DNA from: Berberis thunbergii
Lineage: Eukaryota; Streptophyta; Magnoliopsida; Ranunculales; Berberidaceae
DNA: 64,000 nucleotides
Assembly (NCBI GenBank): GCA_003290165.1
Contig: QNQO01000220.1
Coordinates: 779,001 to 843,000, forward strand
Reading direction: 5' to 3'
Part shown: in pieces, positions 34,120 to 45,953 of the stretch
Layout: each line of letters opens with the position of its first letter
Numbering within the stretch: position 1 is the stretch's first letter
Made by a program: the position numbers and the translations under genes
Notes under the pieces: generated by a model
What the model saw: the letters and a program-made list of their open reading frames with translations, nothing else
Database searches by the model: none
What the model was told of the DNA's origin: nothing

Positions 34120-37100
34120 GCTCGACCATATACGATCCTCTCTTGGAATGCGCAAGGCATAGGGTCTGGCAGTGCATTCCAGAATCTAAAGGCCTTCTCC
34201 CAGCAATCCAACCTTAGTCATATTCACAATTTATGATTTTCTTAATGACTCTCAATTTACTTGAAACAATAAATATAAAGACAAAGAATGGATGCGTTGG
34301 TTTCCCTCAGACCATCGAGCTCTGTCACTCCTCCGACTTTTTTAGATATTTTCCATAGAGGCCCTAAACTCTAAAAAAATTTCACATGTGGACTCGTGAT
34401 CCCAAATGTAGGAAGTTGGTCAACTCCTCTTGGTCCCCCAGATATCCCATCTCACAACTTTCACTTAAAAACCATAAAGCTTAGTCACAACCTTGCTGGA
34501 TGGAACAAAAATGAATTTCGTAAACTCACCTTAATCTCTTGGGAACTCAAACTGCTCGTGACACTCTACAAAATGCCCTTTCTAAAGACAATGATATTGC
34601 GATTGCAATTTTGGAAGGCAAATTAAATGAACTGTTATCCAAGAAGAACTTTTCTAGCGCAATAAATTTAGTAGTTCCTAGCTCAGAAATGGGAGAAAAA
34701 TACCAAAATTTTTCACCTATCGACACTTATACTCCAGAAAAAGAATCTCATCCTTAGGTTGAAAGATGTCAACAATACTTGGCACATAAATCAGGACTCT
34801 GTCGGGAAATTTCTAGATGATTACTTTACCAACATCTTCCAAACCTCCTGCCCCACTCCAAATCCTGAAATTATCTCTCTTTTCACCCTTGTGATTGCGA
34901 TTGAAGAGAATGAAGCTCTTCTAGCTATTTCCAATGAAGAAAAATTAAGAACATTTTCTTTGATATAGGAAGTCACAAAGCCGCAGGTCCGAATGGGTTC
35001 CATGCTTATTTTTTCCAGTACTATTGGAAGATAGTGAAACATGATGTCTCTTCATTTGTTACTCATTTTTCACTACCCGTCAATTGGATCCCAAACTGAA
35101 TGAAACATTTATAGCTTTGATCCCTAAGATAGGCAATCCCTTAACTCCAAATAAACTTCAACCCATTGAACTTTGTAATGTTATCTATAAGGTTATCTCT
35201 AAAATCTTGGCAAACCGTTTGAAACTTTTGTTAGATAATATTATCTCTCCCAATCAAAGAGCCTTCCTTGGTGGCCACTCAATCGCGGATAATGTCAGTC
35301 GCGCCCATGAGACTTTCTTTCAATTGAAACATCTTCGTAAGCAAAAACAATGATGGATAGCTATTAAGATTGATATGGATAAAGCTTATGACATAGTTGA
35401 ATGACCTTTCTTGACAAAAAAAATTGAAATTTTGGGCTTTTGCCAATGAATGGATTCAAATGATTAATCAATGCATTTCCACCTCTTTTCTTCAAGTTTT
35501 CCTCAATTGCACCACACTTCAACCAATCAAACCATCTCGGGGTATCCGTCTGGGGGGATCCTTTTTCCCCTATCTCTTTATCCTGGTGGCGGAAGCCCTC
35601 TCTCGACTCCTAGCTCAGGCTAAATTAGAGGGCCACATTAAGGGCATTAAATCAAACAACACTCCATTTCCATCTGCCATCTGCTATATGCATATGATCT
35701 CATGTTATTTTGCAGAGCCTCTTTAGCCGAAGCCCATTTGGTCAAAGACATTCTTAATTTTTATTACCAGGCCTCGGGGCAAGGGATCAATTTTGACAAG
35801 TCCTCGGTGTTCTACAGTCTGAATATTCACTCGAAACATTTTAAAATGATAAATAGAATCATTGGCTCAAAAATTTTCAATCCCAAAGACAAGTACCTAG
35901 GCTTTCTTCTTATTTTCTCTAAAAAAGAAGGCCATTGATTTTCGATTCCTGATTGAAAAAATCAAATCCAAACTCTCATGTTGGAAAGTCAAAGTTTTAT
36001 CCCAAGCCGGTAGAATTATCATCATCAAAGCTGTTCTGAACTCAATCTGTCTATACCATGCAAACTTTTCTCTTTTCTCCTCCCTTGTTTTATTTCCACA
36101 AAAATTGAATCTTGGTCCGCAATTTTTGGTGAAACGGCTCGACTGAGAGTAAGGCCAAACATATTTGTACCTGGGACCGCATCTTGCAGCCTCGCCTTCT
36201 ATGAGGATTGAACATTCCTTCAACTAGGAATACAAATCTTGCATTAATGGCAAAAAACATGTGGCAACTTCTCTCCTATCCCCAAACCATCGGGCCCTCC
36301 AACTCAAAGCTCTTTACTTCAAAAATAAGAGTATCGCCAAGATTACTAAAGACATTTCTATAGCCTCCTTTGCTTAGAGAGACAACATCACAACCTGGGA
36401 AAAATGAAAAACTATATCTTATGGCAAGTGATGTCAGGCAACACTATAGACATTTGGAAAAATTGTTGAGTTAAACTTGGTCTTGTGCTGGCTTACTGCC
36501 TCCTTGATCTGACAGCTCTAAACCTTCCCCTCACTATTCTGGATCTGTGAACCTCCCTTGCTGGGCATGACCCTCAATGGAATATCGTCTTGATCAACTC
36601 AATTTTCCTTGTCTCGGTGGTCAAAGACATTTTGGATATACTGGTAAAACCCTTGGATGTTCCTAACAATCTTTTATGGATTACAGACAAAAAATGGATT
36701 TTTTCGATTAAAACGGCTACCGGGACCTTCACAAGTGAAAATCTGATATGTTCCTCTTCTTGACAGCCTTCTCCTACTCATGTTTCAAAACGTTTTAGAG
36801 ATTTGTAGATAACTTGATCCCCCTTGTGCCTAGTTTATCCTTTGGAAGAGTGTCCACAATATCCTTCCTACCACTATTAACCTGATTTGGCTCCACACCT
36901 CTATTAAGGATAGTTGTCCTTTTTGCGATAACCACTCCGAATAAGCAATTCATCTCATTTTCCTCTGCCTAATCATTCACCATCTTTGGCAAATCTTCTC
37001 GATCCAGATCAATTGTCTTGATAATAACTTTGATGTCCCCACTGTTCCCGGTTCTTCAGTTTCATGTAGCACTCAACCAAAGCTCACCGGTGGTCAATGA

Positions 37101-37830
37101 AGAAATGCTCTCACAATTCTTTGCTTTTGTCCTAACTATCTGGAGGTCTCGTAATAATAGTATCTTAAATAAAACCAAAATTTTCCCTCACAAATTCATC
37201 ATCTCTGACTTCCCCCATTCCTAGAAGGTTTGGCACCACCATTGGTTCTCTACTCCTTCCATGAACTCCACCATTTACGGTATTGGAAGGAACACTGATG
37301 AACCCTCTTCCATTCTTCAGGTCTTGGAAAATGTAGTTAACGACCCTTACCCACTTAACACCTCCATTAGGTCAAACCCACCTTGTCCCTTTCGACCCTT
37401 ATACAGAATTAGCCACAGCTCGTATTGATTTGATCAAGGCCCAAGTTCAAGTAGCTCGTTTTCACATAGTTAGTCTCACAAGCACCCCATCTCAATCTTT
37501 TCTCCACTCTCTGGAGCTTGATTTGGTTATTGTTACTTATATTGCAAGTTTTTTTATGCTACCAAGCATGGAGCCATATGTGTTTTATCAGTGAATTTAC
37601 GCTGAGATATGCTTGCCTAGGTTTCCAACTCTATCGCAGGAAAGGTACTAGACAACACCATGGTTGAATGTTACGCAGCGGAGGCCGCACTCATTCTCAT
37701 CTAGGCTAACCAGTAGAGGACGAGATTTTTGCAAGGGGATTCATGGACTCTCATTTCTATTATGTAGGAGGATCAGCTCCAACCTAGGATTGACATGCAA
37801 TGGATATGAGACCCTCTAATCAGTAGTATC
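34120..37830 (+). pseudogene. LINE ORF2 (endonuclease remnant, RT, RNase H)
   Basis: Begins TILSWNAQGIGSGSAFQNLK, the AP-endonuclease start; most of the endonuclease is deleted and only SDHRALSLL-like text near 34310 remains. RT: FLDDYFTNIF (34759-34968), SHKAAGPNGFHAYFFQ, LIPKIGNPLTPNKLQPIEL, ISPNQRAFLGGHSIADNV (35084-35353), IDMDKAYD, then a YAYD box at 35687-35698 instead of YADD, and ASGQGINFDKSSVFYS (35702-35938). Near 36840-37000 come LPTTINLIWLHTSIK and CPFCDNHSE (zf-RVT). Near 37660 ECYAAEAALILI and FLQGDSWTLIS mark RNase H. Confidence 0.85.
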
Positions 37831-37860
37831 CGACTACTGATTTATATCAATACTTTTTGG

Positions 37861-38340
37861 TATTGTAAATATATAAGGGTTAATTGCAATTTCCCTCCAA
37901 AATATATAGCTAATTCAGCTTTGCCCTCAATTAACATTCACATTGCACTTTCCCCCTCAGACTAACAGTCAATGTGCTTTGACTGTCAAGGCACGTGCTA
38001 GCTTCAAAAAGGTCATATTTTACTGCCCAAAATACCTTTAATAATCAGAAGGCTGAGATTCAAACTTCCACTAAGACGTTGGGATAATCCACTAACTCCT
38101 CCTTCACCACCACTGTCTCCACTTCACCACTAATAACTCTCACATCTGTTTCTACTAGCTACTACATCTACATGTTATTTCTGTAGATTAAATATTCAAG
38201 CATCAATAAGTGGAAATCCTTGCAAAGTTTTGATGGCAAGCTTGAGTTGTTCATGTTCATCATCTGTTAGGTCAGTTCTGTTGCAGGGGGCTAAGTTGTT
38301 TGTCGTTGTTGTTGGCCAGATGCTTTTTCTAATGGTTTCA
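37861..38340. other. Intergenic DNA, no gene seen
   Basis: No open frame of note. It begins AAGGGTTAATTGCAATTTCC, a phrase reminiscent of the tips of the MULE-like families in this window, but I could not find a paired arm. Confidence 0.4.
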
Positions 38341-38486
38341 CGCAACAACTAAGAAATCCCTTCCCCGCCTCTTGCGTCTACGATCAAAGTTTTTTTTATT
38401 GTCAACGTCTGAGGCGAGGAAAAGTTTGAGTGCCCGAAGTCTTACTTGTAGTAGCGCAAGATCTCAAGATCGCCACTCTTATACCA
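38341..38486 (-). mobile_element. Internal remnant and primer binding site of a copia/TRIM-like element
   Basis: On the minus strand the LTR end ACA is followed by TGGTATAAGAGTGGCGATC, a near match to the initiator-Met-tRNA site TGGTATCAGAGC. Further in, GTAGACGCAAGAGGCGGGGAA corresponds to GTTAGACGCAAGAGGCGGAA at about 54366, inside the element at 54056-55243, so both belong to one family. Confidence 0.65.
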
Positions 38487-38754
38487 TGTAAAGAAAATAT
38501 TTGGAGAATTGTATTATTGTATTTATTCCTTGATTGAATACAAGCTTATAAATAAGCTAACATTTACCTAACCTCGTGGAAACATGAAACTTAAAACTTA
38601 GTATGCAAAATATTGTAATAGAGTCCTATTATGACTTTCATTCTTTAACATATTTTTTCCTTCTTTACCAATTCTGATTTTCCTTTTCGTAGAGGCGAAT
38701 CAATCTTGGACTTGAGCTTGACTATGTTGAGTGCAAGTCTTGCATATTCTAACA
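38487..38754 (-). repeat. Copia/TRIM-like LTR, 268 bp
   Basis: TGTAAAGAAAA...ATATTCTAACA (TG...CA). Its U5-side text on the minus strand (TTAGCTTATTTATAAGC, AAGGAATAAATACAATAA, AAATATTTTCTTTACA) is shared with 54190-54294. Confidence 0.75.
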
Positions 38755-38759
38755 TAAAC

Positions 38760-39425
38760 GAATCTTCAATTATGAATTGGACATTGTTTCACCGTAACTT
38801 AGAAACCATATACAACCAAAGTTAAGTAGGAGGAAGTGATATATATGATGGCTGTTAATTATACTATAATTAATGTTCATCTATATCATAAGCTGAGTCA
38901 TCAACGAAGAATGTGTGAGAAGCAATATCAACTGAATATGCACCAACCCATATTAGATTAGAATAAATAACTCTTAATATATATTGTGTTTTTACACTTG
39001 GACCTAACTACTTGACCAAAGACTATTATCATGGTTGAGAACAAATAGTCTATATGTTTGAAGTTGAAAATTGTAACAGAACTGTCTCTAAACTTTAAGT
39101 AATTTATAGTCCCTCATTCCGATTGAATAATGAAAAATTGTGAAGGGATCGGAGGGACAAGAGGAAGTGAAGAGCACTGGAAGTAGTAATTTATTTATTT
39201 TTTCTTTGGCAAGATTTTCATTGCGCCTTCCTTCAAATGAATACATGAAACTTTCCATTCTCTTTCTATTGCTAAGCCATTATACTTTTCTTTTTAAATA
39301 TTAGTAGTCTATAATTCTTGAATTTGAGGGCTTCAAGATATATATATATAAACAATTCAGTTGAGAAATTGAGTTAATGAGGTGAGCAGCTCTTTTAGAA
39401 TTTGATTGAATGAAGTTTTTATGTT
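38760..39425. repeat. Duplicated host segment, copy B (uninterrupted)
   Basis: Aligns with 15205-15777 and then, without a gap, with 30732-30985. It therefore shows what the copy A locus looked like before gypsy element 2, the copia element and the 134-bp foldback MITE arrived. The junction in copy B is around GAGCACTGGAAGTAGTAA (39171-39188). Confidence 0.88.
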
Positions 39426-39455
39426 GAGTTTGAGTCTTACATAATTTAGGACTCA

Positions 39456-39565
39456 GGAGGGCTCCTGCGCACAAAGTACAGGAGGAGCTCCTGCGCAAAG
39501 ATCTGGGCCGTCGGATCTGATGGACGGTCCAGATCTGTGGATTTGAATTGTTTTTATTTTACAGT
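39456..39565. repeat. Dispersed repeat with GC-rich palindromic start
   Basis: Two near-copies of AGGAGGGCTCCTGCGCA / AGGAGGAGCTCCTGCGCA are followed by AAGATCTGGGCCGTCGGATC and GGACGGTCCAGATCTG. The same phrases occur inverted at about 55925-56030. It may be the end of a transposon family; the class is unknown. Confidence 0.6.
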
Positions 39566-39655
39566 TTTTAGAAAAGTCCTCCCTCTCCACCTTGACTTCA
39601 CTCAGAATTTCTTCAAACACCTTGCAACAATGCAAAACCATTTCAACTTCAATGT

Positions 39656-40093
39656 ATGCATTTGGAAACCTATTTTGCAGCCATAGATGTGCGTTTCTTA
39701 GCTACTGATGTTGAACTCACTTGCATGAGAAGTGAGCTTCATTCCAAAATAAAGGAGCTTGTTCAACAACTTGAATCTCTAGATAGGTGTTTCAGGGAAC
39801 TCCATTTGAAGCATCTTGATTTATTAACCACACTTAATGGCCGCCTTTCTACTGAAGCGCAATATGTTGAAGAAAATGCGAGATCATTGATCGCTCTTGA
39901 TACATTGAGGTCGGAGTTAGAAGCTACTACTGTCGAGAGGATTGCTCTTTTGGACCACTATACCAAAATGCTTGATAAGCTACACGGAGATGGCCACGGC
40001 TCAAAATCGTTAGCTTATTTTCCACGGCCCAAAACCGTGGCTATAAAAAGAAAATGCACCTATTGCTTTGGCGCCATTGCGAAAGAAAATTGA
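39656..40093 (+). CDS. Unrecognised helical ORF, 145 codons
   Basis: An open frame MHLETYFAAIDVRFLATD... with long leucine- and charge-rich stretches (SELHSKIKELVQQLESLDRC, ALDTLRSELEATTVERIALL) that look coiled-coil. It ends in a hydrophilic tail that overlaps a TATA-like site. I do not recognise the family. It could be a captured gene fragment, like the neighbours to the right, or a degraded element protein. No splice sites or promoter support it. Confidence 0.35.
   Translation: MHLETYFAAIDVRFLATDVELTCMRSELHSKIKELVQQLESLDRCFRELHLKHLDLLTTLNGRLSTEAQYVEENARSLIALDTLRSELEATTVERIALLDHYTKMLDKLHGDGHGSKSLAYFPRPKTVAIKRKCTYCFGAIAKEN
40020..40052 (+). promoter_or_regulatory. Hairpin and TATA box ahead of the chimeric array
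   Basis: CCACGGCCCAAAACCGTGG forms a perfect 7-bp stem and is followed at once by CTATAAAAAG. Downstream are purine-rich repeats (GAGGAGCAGGGAAGGAAA twice, 40200-40275) and a 5'-UTR-like stretch. Possible promoter of the SCD2-like transcript; inferred from sequence only. Confidence 0.35.
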
Positions 40094-40824
40094 CAGTCTT
40101 GCGAAAAAAAAATGGCGGTCCCACCTCTTTCCATTTTCATTTTAGGGAAGGAAAGCAGAGGAGAGTGAGGAGAAGGGAAGGAAAGTGAGAGAGAGGGAGT
40201 GAGGAGCAGGGAAGGAAATCAAATAATCTCTCCATTTTTGTTTCAAATCAGGGTGAGGAGCAGGGAAGGAAAGCAAAGAATCGCTCCATTTAGGTTGGGT
40301 AGGTTTTTTTTTCTTTGGTTTGACTGTTTCTTTGTTTTAAGCTTATCAAAAGAGTGGGTTTTGGGTTTTGGGGTGCAAGGGTTAGGGTTCAAGAACCAAC
40401 GCTACTCTCTCATCTACAGACCCAATCGATTGAGCTTCTTCACTCAGATTCAGTGAATTCAATCAACCCAGTTGTTGCAATCGATACATTCAATCGATTG
40501 AGGTTTCAGAGCATCTGAGCGACTTAGTTTAGGGTTTGTAAATTGCTTTAATCGATTTTGCTTGATTTGTGTTTCTTTATTGTAATTTGCATATTGTTTT
40601 GAAATTAATCTCATGTTTACCACTTCATCACAAATTTTCCCATGTAATTTTGTGGTGGCTGTGAAATGGGGTTCTCTTGAGAGAGATAGAGATTGAATCA
40701 AAACTTTGGATGAGTCCATTTCAGTCTTGATCTTCCCTATCAGTGTTGATGTTGAATTGATTTCACAGTTTTATGTGTAAAAGAATGAATTGATTTTGAC
40801 TTTCTTAAAATTTGATCTTGACAG

Positions 40825-40868
40825 GGAATATCTACTAGTGAAACTTGGATCAAGCAGTCAAGGAGAAG
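40825..40868 (+). other. Candidate 5' exon of the SCD2-like pseudogene
   Basis: Flanked by TTGACAG and GTAGGTAA splice consensus sites. Its 44 nt contain no obvious coding sequence of the family, so it may be a 5'-UTR exon spliced to 42167. Confidence 0.35.
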
Positions 40869-41193
40869 GTAGGTAATTAAAAAAACATTTTTTTATTAGT
40901 TTGTATGACTTTATTGTCGAATTTGTAAGAACCAATGAGGAGAATGAAATTCATTTTGGACCAAAAAGCGATGACCCAAGTTAGTGATTGCGAAATGGTT
41001 TTACCTCGAGAAAGAAATCTTAAATAATGCTGCTATGTTATGTATTTTTCCTGTGATGGACGACCTGGTAATAAATTTGATACGATACATACATTGATCT
41101 AAGATATTCAAATATAAGATGATGTAGGGATCTATCGTCCTTGTACACGTGACACGAATAAATGGATAGATGATAACTACTAGCTTGCAAATA

Positions 41194-41290
41194 TGTTTTT
41201 TTTGTTTGGAAAGCGAGCAGGGGTTTTGAGAATCGCCAAACCTTATATTAATAATAAAAATAAAGGATGATGAAGTTTACAATCACTCAT
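41194..41290. repeat. Short dispersed repeat, copy 2 (SINE-like)
   Basis: TTTTTTTTGTTTGGAAAGCGAGCAGGGG-type text (split here) followed by CCAAACCTTATATTAATAAT and an A-rich end; same plan as near 2066, 43518 and 47338. Confidence 0.45.
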
Positions 41291-43517
41291 GAATTCACTA
41301 GTGCAAATATATGTTACAATGGAAGTGTTTTTGGGACCTCTTAGCTTGGATAAATCTTATTTATGTCTTTTATATGCTTAAATGTGTGATGTATATTATC
41401 TCTATATTGTTTTCTACAATGTATCTTACGGTACACGAAACAATTTGATACATGTATCTTAAATTTAGGTTTCGATATACGATACAATAAATGTTTGATA
41501 ACTGTGGGCATGCATTTGTTTGTCATGTTTTATGTTAGTAATTCCCAAACTTGAACACAAGAAGATCTTTGTATAAAAATCGTTGGTTCATGTAATAGTA
41601 TAAATTACGAGAAAAAAAAACGGTTTAATGCAATTAGAACGGAAACCCAGAATTCTAAAAGGAGTAGAGTGTATTTTTGTGGTGCATTGTGGCAGTTATA
41701 CTGAACATGAATTTAAATACGAAAAAAATACAGTTTGAAGATCTACTCCAGATTTTTATTTATTTTTCCCTGCATTCTGTTATCTCCTTTACATGGAAGA
41801 ACATTGTTGGAAACATGAAGAGTTCATTATCTTTCATAAATGTTAAATATCTACAAAGAAGAAAAAATAAAAATGTCCTCTGCCATCGTTGAAGTCGAAC
41901 TTGGTTGCCTCACTGGTTGATGCTTTTATGGAAAAAGTAAAACTAATCGGCTCCTTTTGTGTATGGGCGAATCACCTCAGCTTTTCTACAAACCAAACCA
42001 CCTGTTAAACTCGTTCCCATATTTTTCTCTCTCTCCTTTTTTTATTTTTATCAATTTTGATCAGTGGGTGTTTAAGATTCAGAAGGCTTGAATCTAGAAT
42101 TTATTTGAATGCTGCCTCATTTATGTTCAAGGCTTACTGAAATTTCTAGTTGTTTCTATTAGTTAGGTCATAGCTCTATGGAACCTCCATCTGGCCGTCC
42201 TACATCTTCAGGGAGACCATCTTCAGCTGGGAGCTCTGTGGAACACCAAGCACCTTCTCGAACTGTGAACTCTGTGGAACATCATCCACCTGTCCGTACT
42301 GTATCTTCTATGCGATTGGCTTCAGTTACAAACTCCATGGAACAACCTCCATCTGTTCGTTCTGGATCTTCAGTGCGAGAAGCTTCACCTGTGAACTCTA
42401 TTGAACAACCTCCGTTTGCCCGTTCTACATCTTCAGGGAGACCGGCTCCAGCTGCAAACTACATGGACCAAGTTCAATCCGCCCGTTCTGTCTCTTCAGG
42501 GAGACCAGCTTTAGCCATGAAGATAGTTCCTATGGTACCCCCTAGTGTACCAATATCACTTAGGCCTACAGTGCTTCCATCAGAGACTCCTAAGGATACT
42601 CGAAAGGAGACTCCTAAAGCTAACCGAAAAGATAGAAGGTGAGATATGAAATTGTGGACATTAATTAATAAAATCTATCCCTTTACTGTCTTGCAAAGGT
42701 TTGCATATCTAGCTAAATAAATTATTTAGAAGTGTTTTTTCTCAGCTTGCATTATTAACTATCAAAGCATTTGTGTTTCTCTTAGACATTTTTCATACAT
42801 ATGCAGGAGTAGGATATCTATTGACCTGAGCCATATGAATATGCGGGAAATTGACAACGATCGTCCTACTTCTGTTATCCAGGATGAGGTATGTGATATG
42901 CTTGGAAGGCATGTAACTGTTGCATGATGGAATATCACCAGCACGCATAATTTTCTTCATGCTACTTTATAACTTAGTTTCTGTAGTTGATCTTGGAATT
43001 AGAAAGGTAGGGTGAATATCATTGTTAGAGTTCATTCGTGCTTAGCTATTTCTATCCTGGTTGCAGCTTGATATACTTCAAGAAGAAAACGAAAGTATAC
43101 TTGAGAAGGTACATGGCAAAGCGATTTCTTTGTTAGTTTTCATGTACCATGCTTAATGATTTCACTGCTTTAGCTGATCACGTCTTGGTACTCAAGCTGG
43201 TAGACCACTGTCTGATGTTTGATTGGATAATGTTGGTTGCATCAATGATTTGCTTACCTGATGACTAGCAGTACTATCCAATCTTATGCATCATGCTACA
43301 GCAGACAGTGTCAACACTCAACAGCTTGTGCCTGCGGCCTGCCATACTTGAGCTATAGACTAATCTTTTTAATATATCAATTGACTCAAATAACGATATG
43401 TTGGCCAGCTTCGATATGCTGAGGAGAGGTGTGAGGAAGCAGAAGCCAGAGCTAGGCAGCTTGAGAAACAGGTATATATTACATCAATAGGATGAACTGG
43501 AATTTATTTTTATTTAT

Positions 43518-43600
43518 CTATTATAACTTTTTTTTGCAAGCAAGCAGGGGTTGCAGAGACCTTCCCAAATTATATTAAAAACATGAAAGAAGAGGAGGGA
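43518..43600. repeat. Short dispersed repeat, copy 3 (SINE-like)
   Basis: TTTTTTTGCAAGCAAGCAGG, GTTGCAGAGACC, CCCAAATTATATTAAAAAC and an A/G-rich tail, in an intron of the SCD2-like copy. Confidence 0.5.
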
Positions 43601-44018
43601 AATCCCTCAAATTGAATGTTATATCATGACCATTTAGTGAAAAAAAGAGTCAGAATTGAGAAAAAAGTTGCCATGCTCTTGAATATGAATGTAATTTAAT
43701 ACATTCTAAAATATAATGAGAAACATTTGACTGTATCTTGGCTAAGTATTAGCAACTTGAGTTCAATTCTCACTTCATTGTTATGTATGTGCATGTGATC
43801 CACCTCTAGTTCATGTACCTACCCTTCAAAAGACCAACAAACTAACTCTTTCTACCCCTCCAAAACACTTGCTTGAAGAGCTTAAAGCCGTTACTACACT
43901 CTTCATCAGTTTCTCATATGGATGCTTTTATTGCATGAAAAGGGTCCAAGTTTTGCGGCTGTCAATAATTGAATTAGTGCAAATATCAATAAATGTGTGA
44001 AGAATGATTAGAGCTCCA

Positions 44019-44060
<42 letters not shown>
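44019..44060. repeat. Poly-T run, about 42 bp
   Basis: Uninterrupted T run just upstream of the last N-terminal SCD2 exon (44106); it could be the minus-strand A-tail of an inserted retroelement. Confidence 0.9.
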
Positions 44061-45675
44061 CTGTTGCATATTCGCTTTAACTAATTTGCAACTTTTCACT
44101 TGTAGGTTGCTTCACTTGGAGAAGGTGTATCCTTGGAAGCCCGTCTTTTGAACAAGTTTTCTTCATGCCCTCTTGAATAGCTGGAAATAATGTGTGAGAT
44201 TGCAGATAGTTGACAACTTTCTTCCAAAAAGGTTCCTGGCAACTCTAGAGTACCGTGACTTTTGTTCTATCAGTATTTATTTATTGAATTTTTGTAGGCA
44301 ACTTCTAAGTTTAACCGATAGCTTGAAGTGTATTGGATATGGGTACTATAAAGATAAACATTCTATAATTTGTCTCCTATTTTTCCTGTAAACACGAGTT
44401 TTCATTCAATAATAGAGATGATTTCAGAAGGATTACTTTTCCTCCCTTTCATAATATGAAGACCATGATGCTCAGCTAATTACGTTGACTGTATTATTTA
44501 GGAAACTATTAAAAGACAAATAATACCAACAATTAAGGAACTCGTAGAATTTGAGGAGAAGATGAGCATTGATTTCTTCTTTCAATTACTTGTGTTCAAG
44601 AATGTGCTTAGAAAAAGAAAAAAAAAACTGTATATTTATTGAAGCGGATTCTGATATATGCTTATTCCATAAGGGATTGTACATTTTGAAATTGCCTCCG
44701 TGCCCATTGCAGTTTGATTAATAGGAAAATGAACATTGGGTTGGGATATGTTGTATATGTTTGGGAGGTGGAATTTTTTTATTTTCTTTTTGGGAGGCGG
44801 AATCTGTGGGTTATCTCTTCTTTGCACTTAAGCTTGCACAACATATTTGGAATAATTTCTTTGGTAGATTTGAATCCATAGGGATTTTCAAATTCAATTC
44901 CCATATGCCATTATCTGGGGTATATAGTTGGAAAGAAATAGCTGCACTTCTTCATAGAAGAAACTTTAAGTGACGCGGGTACATCCCTTGATGCGACTGA
45001 ACCTAACCAAGATTTTTACATGCTTTTTCCTTTGAATGTAGGTTCCCTTCTTTAAAATATTCTCTGCAGTTTACCTTTTCCATAATTTGTTCAGTTATAT
45101 AAAATGGTTTTTTTTGAAGATCTTTACACCTTTAGAGGCTAGCAATCTATGATGAAGTTTCCAGTTCTTATCAATGAGATACTCATATGTGGTAAAGTTT
45201 TTCTTGTGTAGTTGTGTGTGTATTTATTTTTGTCTTTATTTTTATTTTTATTTTCCCAAGCATGCAATTTGTTTCCATGTGAATGCTAAAAAAAGAGTAT
45301 TAGGATTTGGGTGATTCAATTAGATGTAGACGTTTTCCATAAACCAATAATTTATTGAAAGCTTAATGACCCATTCAATTTTATTTTTCAAATAGGTATT
45401 TATGCAGAGATTTCTGGCCTGAAGTTTGAGTTTTGGTCATCTTTGCCTCCGCTTCCTCTTGAAGTAGTGTTGGCTGCTGGACAGAAAACTAAAGAAAAAA
45501 ACTCATTAGGTAAGGCTTAAAGTTAATGGTGTTAACTGTTTCAAGAATATCGTGAATCAAGTTTGAAATCGGTAATTCCAATATGTTTTTTCTTATCTTG
45601 TTTTTGTCTACTGATATGCTAATGAAGCAAATTTTCAGGTGAGTAACATCAATATGTTTTTCCTTATCTTCTTTT

Positions 45676-45750
45676 GTGGCCAAGCTGATTGACTTTTTGG
45701 AGGCCCCTCATGCTACAATCAACACTTCACTTGCAGAGAAGGAGCATGTG
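45676..45750 (+). pseudogene. DEK-like protein gene fragment
   Basis: VAKLIDFLEAPHATINTSLAEKEHV resembles the 'AKLxxFLExPHATT...LADKE' stretch of plant DEK chromatin proteins (given here in two pieces: VAKLIDFLEAPHAT and SLAEKE). One short exon only, same strand as its neighbours, with no flanking DEK exons. A moderate-confidence match from memory of the family. Confidence 0.5.
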
Positions 45751-45874
45751 CTATCTTCTATGGTGTTTTTAGATGGCTGAAAGAATTTATTTATGATTCC
45801 TGCTAGTTATATGATTCCTTCTTTTAAAAGTTTTTTAGATGTCTGATTATACGTGGAAATTTTCAATTTATCAG

Positions 45875-45953
45875 GTATGAGAGATACACACACAAACAGG
45901 GTTGGAAGTTTGAAGTTGTAGATATAATGGAGTCTGATCTTAAAGGATTCAAG
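45875..45953 (+). pseudogene. Organellar class-I peptide chain release factor exon
   Basis: Between TTATCAG and AAG|GTCTATG the frame reads YERYTHKQGWKFEVVDIM, then ESDLKGFK. This corresponds to the 'MYERYAxxxGWKxExxxxxESxxxGxKEA' segment ahead of the GGQ domain in bacterial-type RF1/RF2 and the plant plastid or mitochondrial proteins. A single exon of about 79 nt; the catalytic GGQ exon is absent, so it is a fragment. Confidence 0.7.

Larger units (their letters stand above)
31200..37860 (+). mobile_element. LINE (L1-type) retrotransposon, degenerate
   Basis: Plus strand: ORF1 with DUF4283-like domain and zinc knuckle, then ORF2 with the start of an endonuclease, RT, zf-RVT-like cysteine region and RNase H. 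The 5' end is approximate. No poly(A) tail or target duplication is clear at the 3' end (about 37860). Many stops and a large deletion in the endonuclease make it inactive. Confidence 0.85.
42167..45509 (+). pseudogene. SCD2-like coiled-coil protein gene fragment
   Basis: Exons with good GT-AG borders: 42167-42638 (ATG 42178; Ser/Pro-rich MEPPSGRPTSSGRPSS with repeated SVEHxxPxRTVS units), 42807-42888 (SIDLSHMNMREIDNDRPTS), 43067-43108 (LDILQEENESILEK), 43409-43471 (LRYAEERCEEAEARARQLEK), 44106 to about 44150 (VASLGEGVSLEARLLN), then 45396-45509 (GIYAEISGLKFEFWSSLPPL, LEVVLAAGQKTKEKN). This matches plant SCD2-type proteins, which act with SCD1 in membrane trafficking during cytokinesis. The exons between EARLL and the GIHADI-type block are missing: reading after 44150 hits a stop within a few codons. 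Nothing of the long C-terminus is found after 45509. Hence a truncated copy. The assignment rests on remembered family motifs. Confidence 0.7.

Noticed and set aside
39440..39500. Certain Helitron 3' end (minus strand) at the left edge of the fragment array
   Set aside because: A short palindrome and CTAA occur, but the spacing is too short and the next base is A instead of T; kept only as a possibility.
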